From Roseibium marinum (GTDB lineage Bacteria; Pseudomonadota; Alphaproteobacteria; Rhizobiales; Stappiaceae), in NCBI RefSeq assembly GCF_002906165.1, contig NZ_PPCN01000006.1:186001-250000 (forward strand): 64,000 bases of DNA. Direction: 5' to 3'. The notes beneath the pieces are model-generated. The model ran no database searches, was not told where the DNA came from, and saw only the letters and a program-made list of their open reading frames with translations. The position numbers and the translations under genes are program-made. Each line of letters begins with the position of its first letter. The first letter of the stretch is position 1. This document shows, piece by piece, positions 35,823 to 45,858 of the stretch.

Positions 35823-36656
35823 TCAGCGGGACGCCTGGTCGCTGCCGGCGCCGTCGATGTTCAGCTTGGAGGCTTCCACGACCAGACGGCCGTTCTGCGT
35901 GTCGATCGAGATCCGGTAGGGGATCAGCACGTTTTCCCGGCCCATCGGCGCGACCCAGACCTCCATATTGGCCTTGGCCATGTGCTTGACCGACTCCTTG
36001 GACGGGCGGTGACCGGCGACCGGAACCCAGCGCGCCTTGCACACCACCACCGGTCCGTCATAACCGCGCCCGGACACGTCCTTGGTGCCTTCATAGCTCA
36101 GCTTGATGTCGAACCGGGTCCAGCCGTCGAAAATCGGCAATTTGCGCGAACAGGCCTTCGGACCCAGGCTGTCCTTGGCGCGGCCGACAGGCATCAGCGC
36201 CGCGCTCAGCGGGTCGATCGCGTTGCTGGTGTGACGGTTGGTGACCTGGATGCGTTCGGCATTGGGTTTGAACTGCGGCGCCACATCCATGGAGCGGATG
36301 CTGCCGGAGCCCTGGTTCAGCTTGACGTGGAAATCGATATTGGCCGCATGGGAGGCCATGCGGTACTTGGAGGGCACGACCCGGGAGCCCACCAGCCAGC
36401 CGGAAGCTTCCGCCCCGCCTTTGCCGGTCGAAAACAGCGTCCCGATACCCGCCGGCTCCAGACTGACCTTGGCGGAATAGGCGTTGCCCTGCATGACGAG
36501 CGAGAGCGATCCCCGGCCGACCTTGAAACCTGCGATGGAGATGGAATAAAGACCGCCGACACTGCTCTTTTCCGCGTGAGCCGGTGAAATCAGCAGCGCT
36601 CCGGCAAGCATCGGCGGGGCAACCAGCCGTCCCAGGGTCAGAACCGATGAAAACAT
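35823..36656 (-). CDS. DUF3108 secreted protein
   Basis: 277 residues from the ATG at 36656; GAGGTG lies 9 nt upstream, and the open frame before it (to 36773) has no good start. Signal peptide with APPMLAGALLISPAHA. The mature part is a beta-rich DUF3108 domain (GLYSISIAGFKVGRGSLSL; VVVCKARWVPVAGHRP; ENVLIPYRISIDTQNG). Function of the family unknown; likely periplasmic or outer-membrane associated. Divergent from rpmB. Confidence 0.83.
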   Translation of the reverse strand: MFSSVLTLGRLVAPPMLAGALLISPAHAEKSSVGGLYSISIAGFKVGRGSLSLVMQGNAYSAKVSLEPAGIGTLFSTGKGGAEASGWLVGSRVVPSKYRMASHAANIDFHVKLNQGSGSIRSMDVAPQFKPNAERIQVTNRHTSNAIDPLSAALMPVGRAKDSLGPKACSRKLPIFDGWTRFDIKLSYEGTKDVSGRGYDGPVVVCKARWVPVAGHRPSKESVKHMAKANMEVWVAPMGRENVLIPYRISIDTQNGRLVVEASKLNIDGAGSDQASR

Positions 36657-36925
36657 CAAACCAAACACCTCAAAACCTCCGCACTGCCTGATCCGGCAGA
36701 GAATTGCGCCCCCGCGCCAAAAGTGTTCCCTAACGGCAACGATATCACGAATTCCGCCGGTGAACGCCACCAATCATTCTAAATTATGGTAACTCACTGG
36801 TTAACGTCCGGTATCGAGATCTGTTGAAAATCGCGATAGCGGCGATGATTGTTCGTTCGATGCACATCCGGCGGACCTTACCGCGGAGAAAAATCACAGA
36901 ATCTTGCCAAATCGCCGGAGATGTC

Positions 36926-36954
36926 TTGACGCTGGCGCGCGCTGCCAGTATAGC
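36926..36954 (+). promoter_or_regulatory. rpmB promoter
   Basis: TTGACG (36926-36931), a 17-nt spacer and TATAGC (36949-36954) make a strong sigma-70 promoter about 124 nt before rpmB. The rest of the 421-bp divergent region (36657-37077) shows no gene; the ~115-nt leader could bear post-transcriptional control. Confidence 0.65.
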
Positions 36955-37077
36955 GGGGCAACTTTTTTCCGAGAATTGCCGGAGACGATGTCGCCGGACC
37001 TAAGGTCCGCGCCGGTTCCGGTTTGGACTTGCCGGGTTCCATGTAACGGCCCGGCCACGAAAACAAAAGGTGATATC

Positions 37078-37383
37078 ATGGCACGCCGTTGCGAACTTTC
37101 CGGTAAAGATGTGATGACGGGCAACAACGTCTCGCACGCGAACAACAGATCCCGCCGCCGGTTCCTGCCGAACCTGTGCAACGTGTCCCTGATGAGCGAC
37201 ACGCTTGGCGAAACCTTCAAGCTGAAAGTTTCCGCCCATGCCCTGCGCTCCGTTGAGCACCGTGGCGGCCTCGACGCTTATCTGAGCAAGGCTTCCGACG
37301 CGCAACTCTCCGACGCTGCCCGCAAGATCAAGGTCAGCATCAAGCGCAAGCAGGCTGAAGCCGCAGCTTCTGCAGCCGCCTAA
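37078..37383 (+). CDS. rpmB: 50S ribosomal protein L28
   Basis: 101 residues. Characteristic N-terminus [20 protein letters not shown] and [11 protein letters not shown]. The C-terminus is an Ala/Lys tail as in alphaproteobacterial L28. AAAGG lies 6 nt before the ATG. The open frame extends upstream to 36904, but the start at 37078 matches the family. Followed 24 nt later by the queuosine-precursor transporter gene. Confidence 0.97.
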   Translation: MARRCELSGKDVMTGNNVSHANNRSRRRFLPNLCNVSLMSDTLGETFKLKVSAHALRSVEHRGGLDAYLSKASDAQLSDAARKIKVSIKRKQAEAAASAAA

Positions 37384-37407
37384 GTTCCAACCCCTTGGGG
37401 TAAAATC

Positions 37408-38073
37408 ATGACGGATACCCGGAATTTTTCCGCGGGCCATCACGCCATCGCGATCCTCGCGATGGCGATTGTCGTTGTGGCCTCCAACTATCTTGTCCAG
37501 TTTCCCGTCGAACATATTGTCGGCGGCGTCAATCTGGCCGACACGCTGACCTGGGGTGCCTTCACCTATCCTGTCGCGTTTCTGGTCACGGACCTGACCA
37601 ACCGCCGCTTCGGACCGGCCGCCGCCCGCAAGGTGGTGCTCGCCGGCTTCCTGATCGCGGTTGTCCTGTCCGTCTGGCTGGCAACCCCGCGCATTGCGAT
37701 TGCCTCCGGCTCAGCATTCCTGGTGGCCCAGCTCCTCGACGTCACGATCTTCGACCGCCTGCGCCGCTCCACATGGTGGAAAGCGCCGGTCGTGTCCTCC
37801 CTGATCGGCTCCGTGGTCGACACGATCCTGTTTTTCGGCATCGCCTTTTCCGCGAGCTTCGCCTTCATCGATGCCTTTTTCGGCATGGAAGACGGTTCGC
37901 TCGCCTTTCCGGTCCCGTTCCTCGGCATTACCGAAGACCCTCAGGCATTGCTGTGGGTTTCCCTTGCAGCCGGCGATTTCCTGGTGAAGATGCTGGTCGC
38001 GGTCGCATTGCTTGCGCCCTACCGGGTTCTGCTCGGCATCTTCCAGCCTGCGCCGAACGGATCGGCGGCCTAA
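37408..38073 (+). CDS. Queuosine-precursor transporter (YhhQ/VUT family, DUF165)
   Basis: 221 residues, six membrane segments. Family signatures: LTWGAFTYPVAFLVTDLTNRRFG and QLLDVTIFDRLRR with WWKAPVVSSLIGSVVDTILFF. YhhQ imports preQ0/preQ1 for tRNA queuosine synthesis. Co-directional with rpmB and probably co-transcribed; a strong terminator follows at 38103. Confidence 0.9.
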   Translation: MTDTRNFSAGHHAIAILAMAIVVVASNYLVQFPVEHIVGGVNLADTLTWGAFTYPVAFLVTDLTNRRFGPAAARKVVLAGFLIAVVLSVWLATPRIAIASGSAFLVAQLLDVTIFDRLRRSTWWKAPVVSSLIGSVVDTILFFGIAFSASFAFIDAFFGMEDGSLAFPVPFLGITEDPQALLWVSLAAGDFLVKMLVAVALLAPYRVLLGIFQPAPNGSAA

Positions 38074-38102
38074 CGCTTCCCGGGACTTCAAGCACACGAA
38101 AA

Positions 38103-38125
38103 AGCGCCCCGCGGGCGCTTTTTTT
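38103..38125. terminator. Bidirectional terminator after the YhhQ-type gene
   Basis: AGCGCCC (38103-38109) / GGGCGCT (38113-38119) with a seven-T run on the plus side and five A before it, so it can also end the opposing phytase-like operon, whose stop is at 38205. Confidence 0.85.
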
Positions 38126-38204
38126 ATGGGTACCGCTCGCACCGGCGGCAACATCTTTTCCGTTTGACGACAGCAGACTGAGGAACCGAAAACACCCCCC
38201 TCGC

Positions 38205-39242
38205 CTAATCCTCCAACCGGAACCTCAACAGGATCGTTCGTTGAAGAAACGATCTGTTATCGTCGGAAATCAGGGTCAGGATGGTTTCGCCGGCCTCGTT
38301 CCGGTGCACGGCCAGCGCTTCCATATTGTCGATCTGATAGCCGAAATCCGCCTCGAGCAGCAACTCGCCCTCCAAAAGGGCATCTGGCCGAATGGACTCG
38401 CCCGGGAAGCGGCGCAGCCGCAGGCCGATCAGGTCGAGCAGCGTGAAGCGGCGTTCCAAAAGCAGCAGATCGCCACCGGGCAGATAGGCGGCGTCCGTCG
38501 CGGCGAAGCCGTCCCGTCGGCGGATCCGGAACCGGTCCGTCCCGTCCGGTCCGATGATATAGCCATAAAGATCATCCCCGTCGCTGGCCGAGGTTTCGGC
38601 AACCGCAATCAGCTTTCCCGCCAGGGAACTGTCGCCGGGAGCGACCGCCAGCGCCTCCAGCCCGGCGTTGCGGGGAAGCGCGCGGATATCCTCCGCAAGC
38701 GCCACGTCGCCGAGCATGCGTTCCCTGCCCGTTGTCAGCGGCCAAGGGTAACGGTAGATCGCGTTTTTGGTTTCAGCAGTCACGTAAAGATCGGAGCCGG
38801 CCAGCGCCAGAGCCTCCGTATCGTGCCCCCAGCGGGCCTTGAGGGTCTTGCCGTCGGCTCCAAGCAGTGGCGCCATGCGGACGCCGGAAATATCCAGCGG
38901 TGCGCCGTCCGGTGTCTGCGCGATCCGGCCGCTCACCCAGTGGCCGTGATCGGTCACCGCAAGGAATGCGTTTCCCTCTTCAAGGGTGACAAGGCCGGAA
39001 AGACCGCCGATCTCCCGGTCGGACGCGAGCAGTTCCAGACCGCCGAGAAACGTCAGTTTGCCGAATTGCCGGTCTTCATGGCCGATCCGGAAGGTCTCTA
39101 TTACCTTTGCCCGGACACTCACCGGCTGTCCCTGGCTCAACAGCTCGCCGGCAACCCCGGTGGCCGGTGCCGCAAGCACTGCGGCGATCGCGGCCAGGAC
39201 GGCGGCGGGTTGCAGTATATGCCGGAACCGTCCTCTCGCCAT
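38205..39242 (-). CDS. Exported esterase-like/phytase-like beta-propeller protein
   Basis: 345 residues. Signal peptide (residues 1-31, ending GVAGE). Matches the 'esterase-like activity of phytase' family: ELLASDREIGGLSGLVTLEEG, AVTDHGHWVSG, WGHDTEALAL, GLEALAVAPGD and YQIDNMEALAVH. The enzymatic role is unproven for most members. It lies directly after cobT (17-nt gap), an arrangement common in Rhizobiales, but a link to cobalamin is not established. Confidence 0.85.
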   Translation of the reverse strand: MARGRFRHILQPAAVLAAIAAVLAAPATGVAGELLSQGQPVSVRAKVIETFRIGHEDRQFGKLTFLGGLELLASDREIGGLSGLVTLEEGNAFLAVTDHGHWVSGRIAQTPDGAPLDISGVRMAPLLGADGKTLKARWGHDTEALALAGSDLYVTAETKNAIYRYPWPLTTGRERMLGDVALAEDIRALPRNAGLEALAVAPGDSSLAGKLIAVAETSASDGDDLYGYIIGPDGTDRFRIRRRDGFAATDAAYLPGGDLLLLERRFTLLDLIGLRLRRFPGESIRPDALLEGELLLEADFGYQIDNMEALAVHRNEAGETILTLISDDNRSFLQRTILLRFRLED

Positions 39243-39259
39243 GCCGCGTGCCGTATCTG

Positions 39260-41176
39260 TTAACGGCGGCCGGCGCGGCGGCGCCCGCGCGAATGAAGCT
39301 CCTGCTGGACATTGTCGTCAAAGAGATTGGCCAGCTGATCGGTCATCGCTCCGGCCAGTTCCTCCGCATCGACAATGGTCACCGCGCGCTGGTAGTAGCG
39401 CGTGACATCGTGGCCGATGCCGATGGCGATCAGTTCGACCGGTGATCTGGTTTCGATTTCCTCGATCACATAGCGCAGATGACGCTCCAGATAATTGCCC
39501 GGGTTCACCGACAGCGTCGTGTCGTCCACCGGCGCCCCGTCCGAGATCATCATCAGGATGCGGCGTTGTTCGGGACGCGCCATCAGCCGGTCGTGCGCCC
39601 ACAGCAGCGCCTCGCCATCGATATTCTCCTTCAGCAGCCCTTCGCGCATCATCAGTCCGAGATTGCGCCGGGCCCGCCGCCACGGCGCGTCCGCGGATTT
39701 GTAGATGATATGGCGCAGATCGTTCAGCCGTCCTGGTGTCGGCGGTTTGCCGGCTCCGATCCAGCTTTCCCGCGACTGTCCGCCTTTCCACGCCTTTGTG
39801 GTGAAGCCGAGGATCTCCACCTTCACGCCACAGCGTTCCAGCGTCCGCGCCAGAATATCGGCGCAGGTCGCGGCAACGGTGATCGGCCGCCCGCGCATGG
39901 AGCCTGAATTGTCGAGCAGCAGCGTCACGACCGTATCGCGGAAATTCGTGTCCCGCTCCTGTTTGAATGCCAGGGGCGCCATGGGATCGGTCACCGCGCG
40001 GGTCAGCCGCGCCGTATCCAGAAGCCCTTCCTCCAGGTCGAAATCCCAGGCCCGGTTCTGCTGCGCCATCAGCTTGCGCTGAAGCCGGTTGGCAAGCCTG
40101 GCAACGGCGCCCTGAAGAGGGGTCAGCTGCTTGTCCAGAAACCCGCGCAGCCGGTCCAGCTCCGCCATGTCGCACAGCTCTTCCGCGGTGACGGTTTCGT
40201 CGAATTGATGGGTGAAGACCCGGTAATCGGTTTCCGGCCGGTTGCTGAAAGGAGAGTTGGACCGGTCGCTTTCGCCCGGCTCCTCGGAATCTTCCGCCAT
40301 GTCCTGTTCGGCGAAGTCTTCCATATCGGATTCGGCGGCTTCCGTGTCGCCGCTGTCCTGCTCCTCGCCGGAAAGTTCCATTTCCTGGGGGGAGGCTTCC
40401 TGGTCGCCGCCATCCTCTTCGCCCTCGTCGCCGCTTTCCGCGTCGTCGTTGTCGCCCTGATCCTCGTTCTGATCGGGGTCCATGTCCTCGTCGCGGTCGC
40501 CGATCTCGTCGGCCATGTCGAGGGATCTGAGGACGTCGCGCAGGCGGGAGGCAAAGAGGTTCTGGTCTTCCACTTCCGCTTCGAGCTTGTCGAGATCGGC
40601 ACCGGCCTTTTCCTCGATCCAGCCGCGCCACATATCGACGAGCTTTTGCGCGCTCTCCGGCGGCTTGGCTCCCGTAAGACGCTCGCGCACCATGAGCGAC
40701 AGCGCGTCCTGAAGCGGGGCGTCCTCGCGGCTGGCGATATCCGGCGCGCCGGATTTCCGGAACCGGTCGTCCAGCATCACCGCCAGATTGTCGGCGACCC
40801 CCTGCATCCGCCGCGCGCCGACAGCCTCGCAACGCGCCTGCTCAAGGGCTTCGAAGATCGCCCGCCCTTCCGCGCCCTGCGGCATGTTCTTCGCATGCAT
40901 CGCCTTGTCGTGGCAGGCGATGCGCAGCGCCATGGAATCGGAAAGACCCCGCGTCACGGCGATCTCGTGTGCGTTCACCTTGCGCGACGGTTCAGGCAAA
41001 CGGGCGGAAAGCCCGCTGAGGCCGGGACGATCGCCGGAGAAAATCACCTCCAGCTCCCCTTCGCCCGAAATCGCGCGCATGGTGCCGCTCACCGATTGCT
41101 TGAAGGGTTCGGTGGTCGGTGCGGGCTTGTTGCCCGGAAGGGAATTGTTGCCCGGCCTGGCCCGTGTATCACGCAA
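39260..41176 (-). CDS. cobT: Aerobic cobaltochelatase subunit CobT
   Basis: 638 residues. With CobS (AAA+) and CobN it inserts cobalt into hydrogenobyrinic a,c-diamide. Layout: N-terminal helical part, a long Asp/Glu-rich stretch (about 225-320), and a C-terminal von Willebrand A domain with the MIDAS motif DNSGSMRG. The start is a TTG at 41176 with GAGGG 8 nt upstream; no ATG precedes the conserved N-terminus ([20 protein letters not shown]). cobS lies 38 nt upstream. Confidence 0.95.
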   Translation of the reverse strand: MRDTRARPGNNSLPGNKPAPTTEPFKQSVSGTMRAISGEGELEVIFSGDRPGLSGLSARLPEPSRKVNAHEIAVTRGLSDSMALRIACHDKAMHAKNMPQGAEGRAIFEALEQARCEAVGARRMQGVADNLAVMLDDRFRKSGAPDIASREDAPLQDALSLMVRERLTGAKPPESAQKLVDMWRGWIEEKAGADLDKLEAEVEDQNLFASRLRDVLRSLDMADEIGDRDEDMDPDQNEDQGDNDDAESGDEGEEDGGDQEASPQEMELSGEEQDSGDTEAAESDMEDFAEQDMAEDSEEPGESDRSNSPFSNRPETDYRVFTHQFDETVTAEELCDMAELDRLRGFLDKQLTPLQGAVARLANRLQRKLMAQQNRAWDFDLEEGLLDTARLTRAVTDPMAPLAFKQERDTNFRDTVVTLLLDNSGSMRGRPITVAATCADILARTLERCGVKVEILGFTTKAWKGGQSRESWIGAGKPPTPGRLNDLRHIIYKSADAPWRRARRNLGLMMREGLLKENIDGEALLWAHDRLMARPEQRRILMMISDGAPVDDTTLSVNPGNYLERHLRYVIEEIETRSPVELIAIGIGHDVTRYYQRAVTIVDAEELAGAMTDQLANLFDDNVQQELHSRGRRRAGRR

Positions 41177-41214
41177 TTCCTAAGCCCTCACTTGCACTGG
41201 GTGCCATGGGACCC

Positions 41215-42201
41215 TCAGCTCATCACCACGTTGACGGACGATTCCGGCAGCTCTTCCCCGAAGCAGCGCTGATAGAACTCGGCAACGAGGGACTGCTCCA
41301 TGTCATCGCATTTGTTGAGGAAGGTCAGGCGGAAGGAAAAGCCGATATCGCTGAAGATCTCGGTATTTTCCGCCCAGGTGATCACCGTCCGCGGGCTCAT
41401 CACCGTGGAAAGATCGCCGTTGATGAAGGCGTTTCGGGTCATGTCCGCAAGACGCACCATCTTGGAGACGGTCTGACGGCCTTCATCGGTCCGGAAGTGC
41501 TTGGCCTTGGCCAGCACGATATCCACCTCGTTGTCATGCGGCAGATAATTCAGCGTGGTGACGATCGACCAGCGGTCCATCTGCGCCTGGTTGATCTGCT
41601 GCGTGCCGTGATAAAGGCCGGACGTATCGCCGAGACCCACCGTATTGGCGGTGGCGAACAGACGGAAGGCGGGATGCGGGCGGATGACGCGGCTCTGATC
41701 GAGCAGCGTCAGCCGGCCCGAGGATTCCAGAATACGCTGGATCACGAACATCACGTCCGGACGGCCGGCGTCATATTCGTCGAATACCAGCGCGACATTG
41801 TGCTGGTAGGCCCAGGGCAGAATACCGTCCCTGAATTCGGTCACCTGCTGGCCCTCCTTCAAGACGATCGCATCCTTGCCGACAAGATCGATTCGCGAGA
41901 TGTGGCTGTCCAGGTTGACGCGGATACAGGGCCAGTTGAGACGGGCGGCAACCTGCTCGATATGTGTCGATTTCCCTGTGCCGTGGTAACCGGTCACCAT
42001 CACGCGGCGGTTATGCGCAAAGCCGGCGAGGATCGCCAATGTTGTCGCCCGGTCGAACAGGTAATCTTCGTCTCGCTCAGGTACATGCTCGGACGGCGCG
42101 GAAAATGCCGGTACCTTGAGGCCGGAGTTGAATCCGAAAACCTCTTCCACGGAAACTTCAGTATCCGGCATGGCGATGGCCGCAGTCGTCGTCTCTGTCA
42201 T
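41215..42201 (-). CDS. cobS: Aerobic cobaltochelatase subunit CobS
   Basis: 328 residues. AAA+ ATPase partner of CobT. Walker A-like [13 protein letters not shown], Walker [13 protein letters not shown], sensor region [13 protein letters not shown], and the conserved tail [17 protein letters not shown]. Operon J-domain protein / cobS / cobT / phytase-like; cobN is not in the window. Confidence 0.96.
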   Translation of the reverse strand: MTETTTAAIAMPDTEVSVEEVFGFNSGLKVPAFSAPSEHVPERDEDYLFDRATTLAILAGFAHNRRVMVTGYHGTGKSTHIEQVAARLNWPCIRVNLDSHISRIDLVGKDAIVLKEGQQVTEFRDGILPWAYQHNVALVFDEYDAGRPDVMFVIQRILESSGRLTLLDQSRVIRPHPAFRLFATANTVGLGDTSGLYHGTQQINQAQMDRWSIVTTLNYLPHDNEVDIVLAKAKHFRTDEGRQTVSKMVRLADMTRNAFINGDLSTVMSPRTVITWAENTEIFSDIGFSFRLTFLNKCDDMEQSLVAEFYQRCFGEELPESSVNVVMS

Positions 42202-42268
42202 CAGTCCTCCGCAGTCCCGTCATTTCCGGGAAGGGTCGATTGGGGAAAGCCGGCAGGAGCCTGCAGGC

Positions 42269-42859
42269 TTAAAGGAAACCGGCTTTTTTCAGGACGTTGT
42301 AGGCCTGAATGATCTCCCGCAGGCGGTCTTCGGAAGACCTGTCACCGCCATTGGCATCCGGATGGTTCAATTTCACAAGCTCCTTATACCGCGCTTTTAT
42401 CTCGGTGCCACGGGCTGTGTAGGACAGATTGAGCACATCAAGCGAGCGTTTTTCAAGCGCCAGCAGCTTTCTCTGGCGCGGACGGTGCGCTTGCGCGGCC
42501 CTGCGCTGCGCATTTGTCCGCGTGTCGGCGCGGGTGTCATGCCCGTCCGGTCCTTCGGCCGCCTCCCGGTTCACGCCCATCTTCCAGGTCGGGCGATGGC
42601 CGGTCAGGCTGTCCTTGTGATAGGACCGCACGTCGTCGTCGCCCATCCCGTTGAAATAATTGTAGGACTTGTTGTATTCACGAACGTGATCGACGCAGAA
42701 ATGAAAATACTGGCCTTCCCGGTCGCGCCCTTTCGGTGCCTTGTGCGTTCCGGGCCTCTTGCATCCCGGATGTTCACAGACCGGATGACGGTCCTGCGTC
42801 GCCCGTTCCTTGTCCGGCTTGACCCGAATACTGTCGAAGAGTTTGGATTCCAGTTTCAT
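42269..42859 (-). CDS. C-terminal J-domain protein with N-terminal Cys/His-rich motif
   Basis: 196 residues from the ATG at 42859 (MKLESKLFDS). A zinc-binding-like cluster CEHPGCKRPGTH ... FHFCVDH occupies residues 27-60. The J domain is at the C-terminus (140-196), with the HPD motif in KLNHPDANGGDR. J proteins stimulate DnaK; this Cys-rich N-terminal type is common in Rhizobiales just upstream of cobS. Its client is unknown; chelatase assembly is a possible role suggested only by position. Confidence 0.88.
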   Translation of the reverse strand: MKLESKLFDSIRVKPDKERATQDRHPVCEHPGCKRPGTHKAPKGRDREGQYFHFCVDHVREYNKSYNYFNGMGDDDVRSYHKDSLTGHRPTWKMGVNREAAEGPDGHDTRADTRTNAQRRAAQAHRPRQRKLLALEKRSLDVLNLSYTARGTEIKARYKELVKLNHPDANGGDRSSEDRLREIIQAYNVLKKAGFL

Positions 42860-43037
42860 GCGGTGGGATATTAAGATCCATGAGGCTGCGGACACACCGC
42901 AAGCGATTGCGTTGAACCGGAGGCCGGAGCCGAAGTGGCGCCGCGACTCCCGGAAGTCGAAAAGCCCGTTACTTTATCAGCCACAAATGGACCAGCAAAG
43001 ACTTGAACTTTGAAAACAGGGGCTCCACGTTAAAAAC

Positions 43038-43334
43038 ATGAGCACAAAAGAGATTATTGTCGGCAAGCTGACCTCAGCCTTCGCGCCTTCCTACCTGAAC
43101 GTCATTGACGAATCCGAAAAACACCGCGGCCATGGCGGCTGGAAAGAGGGTGGGGAGACCCATTTCCGCGTCCAGATCGCCGCTTCCGCGTTTGAAGGCC
43201 TGAACCGTCTGGCGCGCCACCGCGCCGTCAACGACGTTCTGGCGGAGGAACTGGCGAACGGCGTCCACGCCCTGGCGCTGGAAATCCGTGCCGACAGCGA
43301 ACCGGACCCCCGCTCGGCGCGTGCCGCCGGCTGA
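43038..43334 (+). CDS. bolA: BolA family protein
   Basis: 98 residues with the BolA fold signature: LNVIDESEKHRGH, the Fe-S/glutaredoxin-linked His, then ETHFRVQIAASAFEGLNRLARHRAV and ALALEIRA. BolA proteins pair with monothiol glutaredoxins in iron-sulfur trafficking, or bind DNA. Divergent from the J-domain gene, an arrangement typical of alphaproteobacteria. Confidence 0.93.
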   Translation: MSTKEIIVGKLTSAFAPSYLNVIDESEKHRGHGGWKEGGETHFRVQIAASAFEGLNRLARHRAVNDVLAEELANGVHALALEIRADSEPDPRSARAAG

Positions 43335-43360
43335 CAGCGCTGACTTTCGAGGTTTCCCGC

Positions 43361-44689
43361 TCACGAAGGTGAGACCTGCGCGGGCGCGCGAACGGCCTCG
43401 CTGCCGGCCAGCGCACGCGTCTGCCCGAGCGGCATGATCCTCAGCCGGGTGATCCGGTTTTTCTCCCGTCTGAGAACCGTGAAACGGAAACCGTGGAAAG
43501 TGAAGATCTGCCGCTCCTCGGGAATCATCCGCGCCTCGTGAATGACCAGACCGGCGATCGTCGTCGCCTCGTCATCCGGCAGGTTCCAGTCGGCGGCGCG
43601 GTTGAGGTCGCGGATCGGAACGGACCCGTCGACGATCACCGAACCATCCGCCTGCGGGCGTAGACCTTCCAGTTCGACATCGTGCTCATCCGCGATCTCC
43701 CCGACGATTTCCTCCAGAATATCCTCCAGGGTCACCAGACCCATCACCTCGCCATACTCGTCAACGACGAGCGCGAAATGCGACTTGTTGCGCAGGAAGG
43801 CATTGAGCTGGTCTTTCAGGCTGGTCGTGTCCGGCACGAACCAGGCAGGGGTCGCGATATCCAGAATATCGATCTTCCCGGCGTCTCCGCCAACCGCGTG
43901 CAGGGCCCGCAGCAGGTCCTTGGCGTGCAGGACGCCAACGAAATTGTCGCTCTCGCCCTGCCACAACGGAATGCGCGTGTAAGGCGACGCCAATATGGCG
44001 TTCACCAGATTTGCGGCACTGTCCTCCGCGCTGAGCGCCACCATGTTGGTCCGGTGCACCATCACGTCGGACACTTCCAGCTCGGCGAGATCGAGCAGGC
44101 CGCCGAGACGGTCGCGCTCGCCCTTTTCGATAGCGCCTTCGATATGCTGCAGATCGACAGCGCCGCGCAGCTCGTCAAGGGCGGAGAGAATGGACTTGTC
44201 GTCGCCGACATTGACCCCGACGAGCTTCAGGAGATGGCGGACGATCCACTCCACGCCGATCACCACCGGTCCGAAGACCGCGACGACCAGGCGCACAATC
44301 GGCGAGACGGCCAGGGCGAACCGCTCCGGGTTGGAAATCGCCCAGGTTTTCGGCAGAACCTCCGAAAAGACCAGCACCAGCACGGTCATGACCAGGGTCG
44401 CAAGCGCCACCCCCGACTTGCCGAACAGGCTCAGGAATACACTCGTTGCCAGGGCCGAGGCCAGAATGTTGACGAGGTTGTTGCCGAGAAGCAGCGCACC
44501 GATCAGGCGCTCCCGCGACGCCATCAGCCGGTTCGCCACGCCCGCCCGCCAGTCGCCGTTTTTTTCAAGCTGATGCAGCCGGGCACGCGACGCGGCGGTC
44601 AGCGCCGTTTCCGAGCCGGAAAAGAAACCGGAAAGAACCAGAAGCACAAAGATGGCGGCAATCGCCAGCCAGATAGCTGTTTCCATCAT
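43361..44689 (-). CDS. CNNM/CBS/CorC-HlyC domain membrane protein (hemolysin-like, Mg/Co transporter family)
   Basis: 442 residues. N-terminal CNNM domain with four membrane segments (residues 5-190; LSGFFSGSETALTAASRARL, VFSEVLPKTWA), two CBS domains (about 205-330; SHFALVVDEYGEVMGLVTLEDILEEIVGEI) and a C-terminal CorC/HlyC domain. Related proteins export or sense Mg2+. Overlaps the end of aroB by ATGA, giving the operon aroK-aroB-CNNM. Confidence 0.92.
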   Translation of the reverse strand: MMETAIWLAIAAIFVLLVLSGFFSGSETALTAASRARLHQLEKNGDWRAGVANRLMASRERLIGALLLGNNLVNILASALATSVFLSLFGKSGVALATLVMTVLVLVFSEVLPKTWAISNPERFALAVSPIVRLVVAVFGPVVIGVEWIVRHLLKLVGVNVGDDKSILSALDELRGAVDLQHIEGAIEKGERDRLGGLLDLAELEVSDVMVHRTNMVALSAEDSAANLVNAILASPYTRIPLWQGESDNFVGVLHAKDLLRALHAVGGDAGKIDILDIATPAWFVPDTTSLKDQLNAFLRNKSHFALVVDEYGEVMGLVTLEDILEEIVGEIADEHDVELEGLRPQADGSVIVDGSVPIRDLNRAADWNLPDDEATTIAGLVIHEARMIPEERQIFTFHGFRFTVLRREKNRITRLRIMPLGQTRALAGSEAVRAPAQVSPS

Positions 44690-45840
44690 CCCGCGAGTTT
44701 CTCCTTGAGAAAGTCCAGAACCTGCGCGGGATCCACACCCTTTTCGACAAAGGCCTCGCCGATGCCGCGGGTCAGGATGAAGGTCAGCGCGCCCCGGCTC
44801 ACCTTCTTGTCCTGCGCGATGATATCCATGAGCGTTTCCGCGGGTGGCAATTGCCCGGGAATCTCCCCGGTCCGCACCGGCAGGCCGACATCCGTCAGAT
44901 GTCTGCGCACCCGCATGGTCGTCTCTTCATCGAGCAGACCGAGCCGCTCGGAAAATTCATGCGCCAGCATCATGCCGATGGAAACCCCTTCGCCATGGAC
45001 CAGGCGTTCGGTTTCATAGGAGACCGCCGACTCAAGCGCATGGCCGAAGGTATGACCCAGATTGAGCAGCGCCCGGCGTCCCGATTCCCGTTCGTCGGCG
45101 GCAACAACGTCGGCCTTGGCCTGGCAGGACCGGGCTACCGCTTCTTCCCGCTCGCTACTTCCGGCAAAAACCGCCTGCCAGTTGGTTTCGAGCCAGGCAA
45201 AGAAATCCGCGTCGCCAAGCAGGCCGTATTTCGCGACTTCCGCATAACCCGCGCGGAACTCGCGGAGGGACAGCGTATCGAGAATGGCCGTGTCGGCCAA
45301 TACGAGCGCCGGCTGGTGAAAGGCGCCGATCAGGTTCTTGCCGTGCCGTGAATTGATGCCCGTCTTGCCGCCGACGGAGCTGTCCACCTGGGCCAGAAGT
45401 GTCGTCGGCACCTGAATGAAGGCCATGCCCCGCCGTACCGCCGAGGCCGCGAAACCGGTCAGATCGCCGACCACGCCGCCACCCAGCGCGACAACCGCAT
45501 CGCCGCGTTCCAGCTTCGCGGCCAGAATTTCGTCGCACAACCGCTCGAACTCGCTGAAACACTTGGTGCTCTCGCCGGGCGGAACGACAATCACCGAATG
45601 CTCCAGCCCGGCGGCGTTCAGGCTTTTCGTGAAATCCCTCAGGTGCAGTCTTGCGACGGTTTCATCAGCTACGACCGCCAGGCGCGCTCCGGGAAGAACA
45701 GAAGCGATATCCGCTCCTGCCGTTGCCAGCAGGCCGCGCCCGATTTTGATGTCGTAGCTGCGTTCGCCAAGATCGACGCGGACGACATTCGCGTCCTGCC
45801 CGGAACCTTTTTCTGCGTCTGCTAGTGCCGTGTCTGCCAT
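44686..45840 (-). CDS. aroB: 3-dehydroquinate synthase
   Basis: 384 residues. Second step of the shikimate pathway, NAD- and metal-dependent. Motifs: PPGESTKCFSEFERLCDEIL, GGGVVGDLTGFAASAVRRGM, PTTLLAQVDSSVGGKTGINS and NLGHTFGHALE (metal-binding His). Lies 18 nt downstream of aroK and overlaps the CNNM gene. Confidence 0.97.
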   Translation of the reverse strand: MADTALADAEKGSGQDANVVRVDLGERSYDIKIGRGLLATAGADIASVLPGARLAVVADETVARLHLRDFTKSLNAAGLEHSVIVVPPGESTKCFSEFERLCDEILAAKLERGDAVVALGGGVVGDLTGFAASAVRRGMAFIQVPTTLLAQVDSSVGGKTGINSRHGKNLIGAFHQPALVLADTAILDTLSLREFRAGYAEVAKYGLLGDADFFAWLETNWQAVFAGSSEREEAVARSCQAKADVVAADERESGRRALLNLGHTFGHALESAVSYETERLVHGEGVSIGMMLAHEFSERLGLLDEETTMRVRRHLTDVGLPVRTGEIPGQLPPAETLMDIIAQDKKVSRGALTFILTRGIGEAFVEKGVDPAQVLDFLKEKLAG

Positions 45841-45858
45841 ACTGTCACGCTTTGAAAT

